DNA of 64,000 nucleotides from CAVQLX01 sp963811605 (GTDB lineage: Bacteria; Desulfobacterota; Binatia; DP-6), in contig CAWESA010000010.1 of NCBI GenBank assembly GCA_963811605.1, positions 1,054,001 to 1,118,000 on the forward strand, written 5' to 3'. The notes under the pieces were generated by a model. It was given only the letters and a program-made list of their open reading frames with translations, had not been told where the DNA came from and did no database searches. This document shows, piece after piece, positions 42,222 to 50,288 of this stretch. Made by a program: the position numbers and the translations under genes. Each line of letters begins with the position of its first letter. The stretch's first letter is position 1.

Positions 42222-44105
42222 TCAGCGACAGCTGATCCCGGCGCCGCTCCGACGTGTCCGGCAGTGCGGCAGGTCGGGAGCGTCGGCGAACGTCACCTCG
42301 CCACAGCACCGGCGCGGCGCCTCCGCGGGCGCGAACACCAGCGTGGCCGTCACCGGGTCGTCGGTCACCAGGGCGTCCCAGCGGCCCTCACCCGATCGCA
42401 GATCGAGACGCAGCGAGCGCACGCCGTCGTCGGTCGTCTCGCGCAGCACCAGGCGGCTGACGCCGTCGAGCGGGACGCCGCTGCCGTCGCGATAGGTCGA
42501 GTGGCGCGACGATCTGGAGCCGCCGTCCACGATCCAGCCGCTCCTGATCGACGAGTCGTACCCGCCTGCCGGGAGCGTGACGTCGAAGGTGTCGCCGATG
42601 AGCACCCGGACGCCCTGGCCGACCGGATCGATCGACGCGGCGAGCGAGTCGGCGAGCGTGACGATGCCGGACATGCGCAGCTTGCCACCCAGGACGCGTC
42701 CGCCGCGACCCCGCGTCGCCTGCAGGCGCGCGCGCTCCACCGGCGCCGGCACGCTGCACGGATCGACCGCGTCGCACCGGCCGTCCCCGTCCGCATCGGC
42801 GATGCAGCACGAGGCCGGACAGCCGCCGCCGTCGCAGTCCTCTTCCGGATCGATGACGCCGTCGCCGCACGTGCCAGCAAACCGGCGCTCGACGATCGCC
42901 CGCTGCAGACGTGCCCCCTTGCGCACACCCGAGGTCACGATGCGACCCTGGGCGTCGAGGGCCAGCGCCAGGCTGACGTCGCAGCTGCCGGCGTCGTCGC
43001 GAGCGATGCCGGCGCTTCCGAACCCCGGGTCGAGCGTGCCGTCGGCGCGATAGCGCAGGAGTGTGACGCCGCAGGCGTCGCGGCCGCCGCCGACATGCGC
43101 GGCCACGATCGTGCCGTTCGCCGCCGGCGTCAGCACGAGCGACGCTAGCGGATCCGGCACCTCGCCGAGATCGCTGGCGACCACCCCGCCGCGGCCGAAG
43201 CTCGGGTCGAGCGTCCCGTCGGTCCGATAGCGGACGATCAAGACATCGCCCGCCGCGCCACGATCGACGCCACCGGCCACCACGCGCCCGTCGGCCAGGC
43301 GGGCAAGGCTGGTGGCCCACGCGGCGCCTCCCAGATCGGTCGTCACGATGCCACCGCTTCCGAACGACGCATCGAGCCGTCCGTCGGCCAGGTAGCGTGC
43401 GATCAGGAACCGTTCCCCGGCCGCGGGCGGGGCGGGGCGGCCGATCCCGGCGACCATGACGCCGTTCTCCGGCGTCGGCGTGATCGCCTCGACGCGGCTG
43501 CCACCCGGCGCCGCGGGCGTCCGCACGAGTCCGTCGTCGCCGAAGCCGCGATCGAGGTCGCCCCGCGAGTCCCAGCGCGCCAGCGCCACCTGGTTGCCGA
43601 TCACACCGCCGACCACCAGCTTGCCGTTCGGCTGCCGCGCCAGCGCACGCGCCTCGCTGCCCGCGGCGCGGAACGCGTCGACCAGGGGCGCGAGGCCGCC
43701 CTGTCCGAATCCCGTATCGAGCGTCCCGTCGCCGCGCAGCCGTGTGAGACCGTCTCGCCCGAGGACGACGATGCGACCATCGGGCTGGAGAACGATGCGC
43801 CCCTGCACGCCGGGTGCGGTGAACGACGCGTCGATCGCACCGCTGGCGTCGAGACGCAGCAGACCGGCGGATCCCGACAGCACGATGCCGCCGTCCGGCT
43901 GCACGGCGAGGCTGTCGAACGCATCGTCGTCGCCGGCGAGATCGTCGACCAGCAATCCACCGACCGCGAAGCTCGGATCCAGTCGGCCGGCCACGTGCGC
44001 ACGCGCCGGCATCCCGGCGGCGATCACCGCCAGTGACACGGCCAGCGTGAAGAACCCGTGCCGCCCCCGGACGGGTTCCCGGTGCTGCGACTCCCCGGAG
44101 CTCAA
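42222..44105 (-). CDS. Secreted delta-60 repeat protein
   Basis: A 627-residue exported protein starting at TTG, whose TGA-overlap (TTGA) with the Dabb gene shows translational coupling. A signal peptide (FFTLAVSLAVIAAGMPARA) is followed by about seven delta-60 repeats, each with a unit like 'GRLDASFGSGGIVTTDLGG...LARLADGRVVAGG', which form a beta-propeller. Then comes a Cys-rich module (CGDGVIDPEEDCDGGGCPASCC), a calcium-binding-like DADGDGRCDAVDPC segment, and a 180-residue C-terminal beta domain with three Cys near the end. Probably surface-attached or released; function unknown. Confidence 0.8.
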   Translation of the reverse strand: MSSGESQHREPVRGRHGFFTLAVSLAVIAAGMPARAHVAGRLDPSFAVGGLLVDDLAGDDDAFDSLAVQPDGGIVLSGSAGLLRLDASGAIDASFTAPGVQGRIVLQPDGRIVVLGRDGLTRLRGDGTLDTGFGQGGLAPLVDAFRAAGSEARALARQPNGKLVVGGVIGNQVALARWDSRGDLDRGFGDDGLVRTPAAPGGSRVEAITPTPENGVMVAGIGRPAPPAAGERFLIARYLADGRLDASFGSGGIVTTDLGGAAWATSLARLADGRVVAGGVDRGAAGDVLIVRYRTDGTLDPSFGRGGVVASDLGEVPDPLASLVLTPAANGTIVAAHVGGGRDACGVTLLRYRADGTLDPGFGSAGIARDDAGSCDVSLALALDAQGRIVTSGVRKGARLQRAIVERRFAGTCGDGVIDPEEDCDGGGCPASCCIADADGDGRCDAVDPCSVPAPVERARLQATRGRGGRVLGGKLRMSGIVTLADSLAASIDPVGQGVRVLIGDTFDVTLPAGGYDSSIRSGWIVDGGSRSSRHSTYRDGSGVPLDGVSRLVLRETTDDGVRSLRLDLRSGEGRWDALVTDDPVTATLVFAPAEAPRRCCGEVTFADAPDLPHCRTRRSGAGISCR

Positions 44106-44437
44106 ACGGGCTCGAGCTTACCTCCAGGTCCCGTGTCCAGGCAATCGAAGTTCCATCCCTTCTTGACCTCGGTACGCGGCGCGAGGAACTCGTCGACGAA
44201 GCGGTGGTGCTCGGGATGGCTGCGATACGGACCGATGTCATGCACCGACTGGAAGCGCACGACGATCATCAGGTCCCACGACTGCTCGGACTCGGGATCC
44301 GCCGGTGCACCCGCACGGACTCCCAGCACACCCGGGATGCCCGGGAGCACGGCGAGCGCGCGATCGATGATCTCGCGTCGCCCGCGCCCCGTCGCATGCT
44401 CCGCCTTGAGCTTCAGCAGGTGAATGCGTTCGATCAT
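44102..44437 (-). CDS. Dabb-family (stress-responsive A/B barrel) protein
   Basis: A 111-residue protein with AAGGAG seven bases before its ATG. The dimeric alpha/beta-barrel pattern is present: MIERIHLLKLK, PGIPGVLGVRAG, WDLMIVVRFQSVHDIGPYRSHPEHHRFVDEFLAPR. Members are small cytoplasmic enzymes or stress proteins, some acting as cyclases or decarboxylases. It is divergent from the SRPBCC gene and coupled to the delta-60 gene, an unlikely partner, so the pairing may simply reflect compact packing. Confidence 0.75.
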   Translation of the reverse strand: MIERIHLLKLKAEHATGRGRREIIDRALAVLPGIPGVLGVRAGAPADPESEQSWDLMIVVRFQSVHDIGPYRSHPEHHRFVDEFLAPRTEVKKGWNFDCLDTGPGGKLEPV

Positions 44438-44567
44438 GTACTGAATCTCCTTGCGCCGACCTATCCACCCGGTAGCGCGCGAATCAACCGACTTTCGACT
44501 CCACGCCCGTGATTGCACGGTCCGGCGCGGCAATTCCGGCGGTCGTCTGCTATGAGGACGAGCGGAC

Positions 44568-45047
44568 ATGCGAGAGCACGAGTTCGCCATCGAGCTGCCG
44601 GTGTCGGCGGCACGACTGTGGGCCCTGTTCCAGCGCTACGACCTGTGGAAGGAGTATGCACCCGCGGTGCTCGACGTCGAGATCCTCTGGCCGGGCGACG
44701 CCGACGGCAACGGCCTGCTCCGCAAGGTGATCTATCCCCTCCCCTTCGGAGGGCGCGGCGAGTCGTTCGAGCTGGTGCAGAACGTGCGGCCGGGGCATGG
44801 CTACGACTACATGATGCTGCGCTCGGGGCTCTCGGGCTCGGTGGCGCTCGAGCCCCAGGGCCCGAACCGGACCCTGCTCCGATTTCGCGAGCGCTTCCAC
44901 ATGCGCGTACCCGTTCTGCGCTGGTTCGAGGGTCCGATCTACCGGTTCATCAACAAGAAGAACGAGGAGTCGCTGCGCGGCGCGGCAGCGTGGCTTGCGC
45001 GCCACCCCGAGTTCCGGCCCGACCTCGTCGATCACGGCGCGGCTTGA
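44568..45047 (+). CDS. SRPBCC (START-like) family protein
   Basis: A 159-residue protein with the polyketide-cyclase/START-like layout: an N-terminal strand and helix (EFAIELPVSAARLWALFQRYDLWKEYAPAV), a central sheet (GRGESFELVQNVRPGHGYDYMML) and a long C-terminal helix (EGPIYRFINKKNEESLRGAAAWL). These proteins bind a hydrophobic ligand in a deep cavity. Sits 30 bp before the next gene on the same strand. Confidence 0.7.
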   Translation: MREHEFAIELPVSAARLWALFQRYDLWKEYAPAVLDVEILWPGDADGNGLLRKVIYPLPFGGRGESFELVQNVRPGHGYDYMMLRSGLSGSVALEPQGPNRTLLRFRERFHMRVPVLRWFEGPIYRFINKKNEESLRGAAAWLARHPEFRPDLVDHGAA

Positions 45048-45077
45048 TCGGCGCGACGCGTGGCGCATAAGCGGAGC

Positions 45078-45803
45078 ATGCGTTGCTGGAAAGCCCTGGC
45101 CGGGACCTGCGTGCTGCTGGTGGCGAGCGTCGCCCTCGGCGGCGATCTCACCCTGCGCCAGCGCACCACCACCACGGGCGGGGGGCAGTCGTTCTCGCGC
45201 GAGGAGACGCAGTACGCGCACGGCGACCTGCTGGTCATCGACGCGCCGGACACGCGCACGATCGTCGACGTGGGGGTGCAGACCATGACCGTCGCCGACA
45301 AGCAGAAGCACACCTACTTCGTGATGACCTTCGACGACCTGCGGCGCCAGGCCGAGGCGGTGCAGGCGCGCACCGACAAGATGCCGCCGGACGTGAAGAA
45401 GATGCTCGACGAGATGCTCGGCAACGGCAAGGCCATCACGCTCACCCCGAGTGGCAAGCACGACACGATCGCCGGCTACGAGGCGACCGAGTACACCCTG
45501 GCGGGCGGCCCGTTTCACGGGAGCATCTGGACGACCGACGCCATCGCGATACCCGAGAGCGTGCACAGATGGCGCGATCTGTCCGCCGCCTCCACGGCGC
45601 AGGCCGGCCCCGCGCGCCCGCTGGCGCAGGCGCTCGCGCGCGTGCAGGGCATGCCGCTGCGCACCGGGATGGCGGCCACGCTCGGCAAGAGCAGCTTCAG
45701 CACCGCGACCGAGGTGCTGTCGGTGAGCACCGCGAAGCCGCCGGCGGACGTGCTCGCCGTGCCCTCCGGATTCACCAAGACGGCGTCCCCACCCGTCGAG
45801 TGA
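45078..45803 (+). CDS. Exported DUF4412-like protein
   Basis: A 241-residue protein from the inner ATG, which starts a signal peptide (MRCWKALAGTCVLLVASVALGG-D). The mature part (GDLTLRQRTTTTGGGQSFSREETQYAHGDLLVID, KQKHTYFVMTFDDLRRQ, KHDTIAGYEATEYTLAGGPFHGSIWTTD) resembles the DUF4412 layout: an N-terminal strand pair and a later 'I.GYEA.EY' block. Periplasmic; function unknown. A GTG 18 bases upstream is an alternative start. Confidence 0.55.
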   Translation: MRCWKALAGTCVLLVASVALGGDLTLRQRTTTTGGGQSFSREETQYAHGDLLVIDAPDTRTIVDVGVQTMTVADKQKHTYFVMTFDDLRRQAEAVQARTDKMPPDVKKMLDEMLGNGKAITLTPSGKHDTIAGYEATEYTLAGGPFHGSIWTTDAIAIPESVHRWRDLSAASTAQAGPARPLAQALARVQGMPLRTGMAATLGKSSFSTATEVLSVSTAKPPADVLAVPSGFTKTASPPVE

Positions 45804-45805
45804 CT

Positions 45806-47071
45806 CTAGGATGCCTCGGCCAACGCCCGGGCGCGCAGCGCGAGGCCGGTGGCCACGGTGGTCAGCTCCTCCCCGCCGCGCAGCCGCTCGGCGCCGAAGC
45901 GCTCCGCGAACACCCGCCGCACCGCCGGCACGAAGGATGAGCCGCCGGTCAGGAAGACGGAGGCGACGTCGCGCGACGAGACGCCGCTCGCGGCGAGCAG
46001 GCCGGTGACGCACGCCGAGATGGCGTCGACCTCGGCCGCAATCCAGCCTTCGAAGTCGCCGCGCGCGACCTCGGACGCCAAATCGATCGGCGGCACGGCG
46101 AAGGCAAACGCGGCGCGCTCGCGTTCGGACAGCGTACGCTTGGTGCGTTCGACCGCTCCGTGGAGCGCAAAGCCGAGGTCGTCCTCCACCAGGCGCATGA
46201 GCGCCTCGATCTTCTCCGGCTCGAGCGCCTCGTGGCGCAGCTTGCGCAGCAGCTCGGTGGTCTCGCGCGACTTGAGAAACGACAGCTGCTCCCAGCGCTC
46301 GACGCGCTCGTAGAGCCAGAGCGGCACCGGCAGCACCTGGCCGAAGGCGGTGCGGCGCTCCGAGCCCAGGCCGAGCTCCGGCGCCGCGACGTGGCGGATC
46401 AGGCGGGCATCGAAGACGTCGCCGGCGAGCGCGACGCCGTCGACGCCGAGGATCGTGCTGCCGGCGGGCCCGAGCCGCACCAGGGTGAAGTCGCTGGTCC
46501 CCCCGCCGAAGTCGCCGATCAGCACGAGCTCGTCGTGGTCGAGACGCTGCTGGTAGCCGTAGGCCGCGGCGACGGGCTCGAGCTCGAATGACACGGCGCC
46601 GAATCCGGCCTGGCGGAGCGCGGTCTCGAGACGGCCGACGGCGAACGCGTCATCGCCGACCTCTCGGCCTCCGGCGAAACGCACCGGGCGTCCGACCACG
46701 ACCGCGGGCGCGTGCACGGCGCCGAGCTGTCGCTCCGCAGCCGTCCGCAGCACGCGGAGGATCACGGCGATCAGGTCTTCGAGTCGGTACTGGCGCCCGA
46801 AGAGGTTGGTGGTGGTGAACAGGCGGCTCGCGAGGTGCGCCTTGATCGACTGGACGAGCCGGCCCCGACCGCCGGTCCCCACCCAGCTCTGCACGGCGGC
46901 CACGCCCGCGGTGATGCGCGGCGGCAGCCCGTCGTCGCCTGGCTCCTCGGGGTCGATGTGCAGGATCGACCGGAACGTGGCCTCGCCGCCGAAGGTGGCG
47001 AGGCGCGGCGACGCACCGGGCGGCGCCACCGCGATCGCGCTGTTGGTCGTGCCGAAGTCGAGCCCGAGCAT
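45806..47071 (-). CDS. Hsp70-like ATPase (YegD-type)
   Basis: A 421-residue protein of the actin/Hsp70 ATPase superfamily: phosphate-1 loop GLDFGTTNSAIAV, phosphate-2 loop GDFGGGTSDFTLV, adenosine motif FLTGGSSFVPAVRRVF. It lacks the Hsp70 substrate-binding domain, so it belongs to the short YegD-like group rather than DnaK. The start is the ATG opening the domain. It follows the thiolase gene by 11 bp on the same strand, so it is probably co-transcribed with the thiolase/DUF35 pair. Function of the group is unknown. Confidence 0.8.
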   Translation of the reverse strand: MLGLDFGTTNSAIAVAPPGASPRLATFGGEATFRSILHIDPEEPGDDGLPPRITAGVAAVQSWVGTGGRGRLVQSIKAHLASRLFTTTNLFGRQYRLEDLIAVILRVLRTAAERQLGAVHAPAVVVGRPVRFAGGREVGDDAFAVGRLETALRQAGFGAVSFELEPVAAAYGYQQRLDHDELVLIGDFGGGTSDFTLVRLGPAGSTILGVDGVALAGDVFDARLIRHVAAPELGLGSERRTAFGQVLPVPLWLYERVERWEQLSFLKSRETTELLRKLRHEALEPEKIEALMRLVEDDLGFALHGAVERTKRTLSERERAAFAFAVPPIDLASEVARGDFEGWIAAEVDAISACVTGLLAASGVSSRDVASVFLTGGSSFVPAVRRVFAERFGAERLRGGEELTTVATGLALRARALAEAS

Positions 47072-47082
47072 GTCTGTGAGCG

Positions 47083-48219
47083 CTACTCGCGGACCAGGAT
47101 GTGCGCCGCGCACACGCTGCCGCCGCCCATCATGTGACAGAGGCCGGCCCGCGCATCCGGCACCTGCCGCTTTCCGGCCTCGCCGCGCAGCTGGAGCGTG
47201 GTCTCCCACACCTGCGCCAGCCCCGTGGGTCCGCCGGGATGGCCGCGGGCGATGAGGCCGCCGTCGGTCGAGAACGGCACCTTGCCGCCCGGGCCGAACC
47301 GTCCTTCCTCGATGCAGCGCTCCGCCTCGCCCTCGCGACAGAACCCGAGCAGCTCGTAGTACTCGAGCTCCTCGATGGCGAAGGCGTCGTGCACCTGCAC
47401 GAGCTGGATGTCCTCCGGTCCGAAGCCCGCCTGCTCGTAGAGATTCTTCGCGGCGTCGCGGCTCATCCGCGCCGGGCCCACCACCGGCCCCATGAACAGG
47501 TGGCCGCGCTCGTAGATCTCGCTGCCGAGGTGCGATGCCGCGATCCGGACCATCGGCCGGTCGGGCTGGAACTTCTTCACCAGGTCGGCGCGACAGAGGA
47601 CGACGGCGGCTGCCCCGTCACCGATGGGGCAGGACATCATGGCGGTCAGCGGCCACGACACCATGCGGGCCGCGAGCACCTTGTCGACCGTGACCGGTTC
47701 CTTCGCCTGGCGCTGGCTCATCGGGTTGTGCGCGCCGTAGTTCCAGTTCTTGGCGGCGATCGCGGCGAGATGCTCGGCCCTGGTGCCGCGCTCGTGCATG
47801 CGACGCGTGGCCCACATGGCGAAGAACGCCGCCGGCAGGATGGCCTCGTCCATGTCCTGCGGATTCGGCGCCGAGCCCATCACCATGGTCATCTTGTCGA
47901 AGCCGACCACGAGCGCCGTGTCGTAGTGTCCGCCCGCGATCGCGAGATAGGCCTCGCGCATCGCACAGGTGCCGGTGGCCGACGCGTTCTCGACGCGCTG
48001 GACCGGCACGCCCGACATGCCGATCTCCTTCACCATGCGCACACCCGCCATCGGCGGCAGGAACAGGTGGCCGACGTAGACGGCGTCGACGTCGTTGAAG
48101 CCGATGCCCGCGTCGTCGAGCGCGGCGAGGCCGGCATCGCGGCCCATGATGCCGTGGTGGGTGTCGGGATACATCCCGAACCGGATCATCCCCACCCCGA
48201 GGATCGCGACCTTCTCCAT
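47083..48219 (-). CDS. Thiolase-family (SCP-x-type) acyltransferase
   Basis: A 378-residue thiolase-fold protein of the SCP-x / non-condensing branch. The nucleophile is Cys85 in NASATGTCAMREAY; the His-containing motifs are QLVQVHDAFAIEELEYYE and DGGLIARGHPGGPTGLAQVWE. Thiolases of this type usually work as a complex with a DUF35 OB-fold partner, and exactly such a gene lies 4 bp upstream on the same strand. Together they cleave or form 3-ketoacyl-CoA, often from branched or steroid-like substrates. The substrate here is unknown. Confidence 0.85.
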   Translation of the reverse strand: MEKVAILGVGMIRFGMYPDTHHGIMGRDAGLAALDDAGIGFNDVDAVYVGHLFLPPMAGVRMVKEIGMSGVPVQRVENASATGTCAMREAYLAIAGGHYDTALVVGFDKMTMVMGSAPNPQDMDEAILPAAFFAMWATRRMHERGTRAEHLAAIAAKNWNYGAHNPMSQRQAKEPVTVDKVLAARMVSWPLTAMMSCPIGDGAAAVVLCRADLVKKFQPDRPMVRIAASHLGSEIYERGHLFMGPVVGPARMSRDAAKNLYEQAGFGPEDIQLVQVHDAFAIEELEYYELLGFCREGEAERCIEEGRFGPGGKVPFSTDGGLIARGHPGGPTGLAQVWETTLQLRGEAGKRQVPDARAGLCHMMGGGSVCAAHILVRE

Positions 48220-48223
48220 CTGC

Positions 48224-48652
48224 TCAGCTCTCCGCCGGCCGGAACCGGATGATGACGACGTCCTTGCCGTTCTCCTCGCGCAGCGCGTCCAGCTCGCCGA
48301 GGAGCGACATGCCGACGCGGAACTCCTCCTGCGTGCCGGCGAGCGGCACCTGCAGGCGTGGACCCTCGGGCAGGTCGATCTGTCCGACGCCGTACCCTTC
48401 CATGTGCTCGACGCGCATCGAGCCGAAGAGCGGCATGTGGACGAAGGTGAAGCTGTAGAGCGTGCCGCGCGCCGGCACCTTCGTCTCGACGGTGCGCCGC
48501 GAGAGACACTTCGCGCACACCAGCCGCTGCGGGAAGAAGTACTCCCCGCAGTCCTGGCAGCGGGAGCAGATCACCTCGGGCGCGGCGGCGGGGTCGTCGG
48601 GCACGGTGAAGTACCCGGCCTTCATGGGAACTCGGAGGCGGACGTCGGCCAT
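48224..48652 (-). CDS. DUF35 / OB-fold zinc-ribbon acyl-CoA-associated protein
   Basis: A 142-residue protein with an N-terminal rubredoxin-like zinc ribbon (CSRCQDCGEYFFPQRLVCAKC) and an OB-fold (ARGTLYSFTFVHMPLFG, GYGVGQIDLPEGPRLQVPL). This is the standard partner subunit of SCP-x-type thiolases, whose gene follows after 4 bp. I chose ATG 48652 (MADVRLRVP); MKAGYFTVP nine codons later is an alternative. Confidence 0.85.
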   Translation of the reverse strand: MADVRLRVPMKAGYFTVPDDPAAAPEVICSRCQDCGEYFFPQRLVCAKCLSRRTVETKVPARGTLYSFTFVHMPLFGSMRVEHMEGYGVGQIDLPEGPRLQVPLAGTQEEFRVGMSLLGELDALREENGKDVVIIRFRPAES

Positions 48653-48762
48653 GGCGGGCGGAAACTGGCACGAGGTCGCCGGCGAAGTCCAGCCGAGCGC
48701 ACAATGCGGCCACGACACGGCACCGACGCCCGTTGAGTACATGCGCCCGGCCGGATAGCCGG

Positions 48763-49533
48763 ATGTCCATGGCATACGCGCCGGAGTACGAAGCGCTCCA
48801 CGCCCGCTGGTACGACCCCGTGTACGCGCCGCGCCGCGCCGACGTGGCATTCTACCGTGCCCTGGCGCAGGAGACGGGCGGGCCGGTCCTGGAACTCGGC
48901 TGCGGGACGGGACGGGCGCTGCTTCCCATCGCGCAGGACGGTCTCGCATGCGTCGGACTCGACGGATCGCCGGCCATGCTGGAGGCCTTGCGCGCCAAGC
49001 GGCCGCCGCCCACCCTGCGCACGGTCCTCGCGCCCATGCAGGACTTCGATCTCGGACCCGACCGGTTCCGGCTGATCTTCTCCGCCTTCCGGCCCTTCCA
49101 GCACCTCTACACGGTGCAGGATCAGCTCGCCTGCCTGGCCTCGGTGCGCCGCCACCTCATGCCGACCGGCGTGTTCGCCTTCGACGTCTTCCATCCCGAC
49201 CTGGGCCGCCTCGCGCGGCCCGAGGAGGACGAGTACGAGGAGGATCGCTTCACCGACGGCGGCGACGAGGTCGTGCGGCTCACGACCATCGTGCGCGACG
49301 TGTCCACCCAGACGCAGGAGGTCGCCGTCCGCTTCGAGCGCCGGCGAGACGGCACGCTGGTCGGATCGGAGGTCGAGCGCTTTCGCATGCGCTGGTACTA
49401 CCGCTACGAGGTCGAGCATCTCCTGGCCCGTGCCGGTCTCGAGATGGTCGCCCTGTACGGCGACTTCGATCGCCGCCCGTTCGACCGCAGCGCGACCGAG
49501 ATGGTGTTCGTGGCGCGGAGCGCGGCCTGCTAG
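48763..49533 (+). CDS. Class I SAM-dependent methyltransferase
   Basis: A 256-residue Rossmann methyltransferase: motif I VLELGCGTGRALLPIA, then GLDGSPAMLE (the acidic ribose ligand is replaced by Asp-Gly), motif with MQDFDLGPDRFRLIFSAFRPFQHL and the post-motif VFAFDVFHPDL. Its C-terminal part (RMRWYYRYEVEHLLARAGLEMVALYGDF) is that of the small-molecule methyltransferase group. Target unknown. It converges with the next methyltransferase gene, overlapping it by 4 bp. Confidence 0.75.
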   Translation: MSMAYAPEYEALHARWYDPVYAPRRADVAFYRALAQETGGPVLELGCGTGRALLPIAQDGLACVGLDGSPAMLEALRAKRPPPTLRTVLAPMQDFDLGPDRFRLIFSAFRPFQHLYTVQDQLACLASVRRHLMPTGVFAFDVFHPDLGRLARPEEDEYEEDRFTDGGDEVVRLTTIVRDVSTQTQEVAVRFERRRDGTLVGSEVERFRMRWYYRYEVEHLLARAGLEMVALYGDFDRRPFDRSATEMVFVARSAAC

Positions 49534-50285
49534 CAAGGCTTGACGGCCCTGAAGCGCAGCCGGACGTAGTCCGCGGTCCACTGGCCGGACGCGTCGCACA
49601 GCGCCGGTCGCAGGGCGTCGCGCACCTCGGCCAGGTACGACGCCCGATCCGCGGCGGGGAGGCGCGCGGTGAAGGTCTGCGCGAACGTCTCGAGCCAGCC
49701 GACGACGTCGCCGGGCAACGGCGTCGGCCGCGGGAAGAGCGCGATCGCCTCGATCCGGAAGCCGCGATTCGCGAGGCGGGCGCCGTACTCCTCCGCGGTC
49801 GGAAAGTACCACGGATCGGCGGCCGCTCCGTCGATCCCGCGCCGGTCGAGGGCCGCGATCAGCGCGCGGCGAATGTGCTCGACGCAGCCCGCGCCACCCA
49901 TCTCGCCCACGAAGCGGCCGCCGGGCACCAGGGCGCGCCACACGCCGGCGATGACGGCGTCGGCGCGACGCATCCAGTGCAGCGCGGCGTTGCTGAACAC
50001 GGCGTCGAACTCCGCCGCGAAGGAGAGCGTCTCGCCCGAGCCGACGCGGGCGTCCAGGCCGAGAGCCGCCGCCGCCGCCACCTGCTCCGCGCTGCCGTCG
50101 ATGCCCACGACCCGGCAACCGGCCTCGGCGAGCCGTCGCGTGAGCACCCCGTCGCCGCAGCCGAGGTCGAGGATGCGCTCCCCGGGCCGCGGCGCCAGCA
50201 GCTCGACGACGCCCGCCCCGAGATCGCTGACGAAGCGCGCGTGGCGCGCGTAGCCCTCCGGATCCCAGCGCTGCTCGTCCGCCAT
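49530..50285 (-). CDS. Class I SAM-dependent methyltransferase, Tam/UbiE-like
   Basis: A 251-residue enzyme: motif I ILDLGCGDGVLTRRLA, GIDGSAEQV, and SNAALHWM, the 'NAALHW' phrase being typical of trans-aconitate 2-methyltransferase-like enzymes. The C-terminal half (FPTAEEYGARLANRGFRIEAIALFPRPTPLPGDVVGWLETF) also matches that group. Substrate uncertain. It is 3 bp downstream of the MMPL transporter gene, on the same strand. Confidence 0.75.
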   Translation of the reverse strand: MADEQRWDPEGYARHARFVSDLGAGVVELLAPRPGERILDLGCGDGVLTRRLAEAGCRVVGIDGSAEQVAAAAALGLDARVGSGETLSFAAEFDAVFSNAALHWMRRADAVIAGVWRALVPGGRFVGEMGGAGCVEHIRRALIAALDRRGIDGAAADPWYFPTAEEYGARLANRGFRIEAIALFPRPTPLPGDVVGWLETFAQTFTARLPAADRASYLAEVRDALRPALCDASGQWTADYVRLRFRAVKPC

Positions 50286-50288
50286 GCC

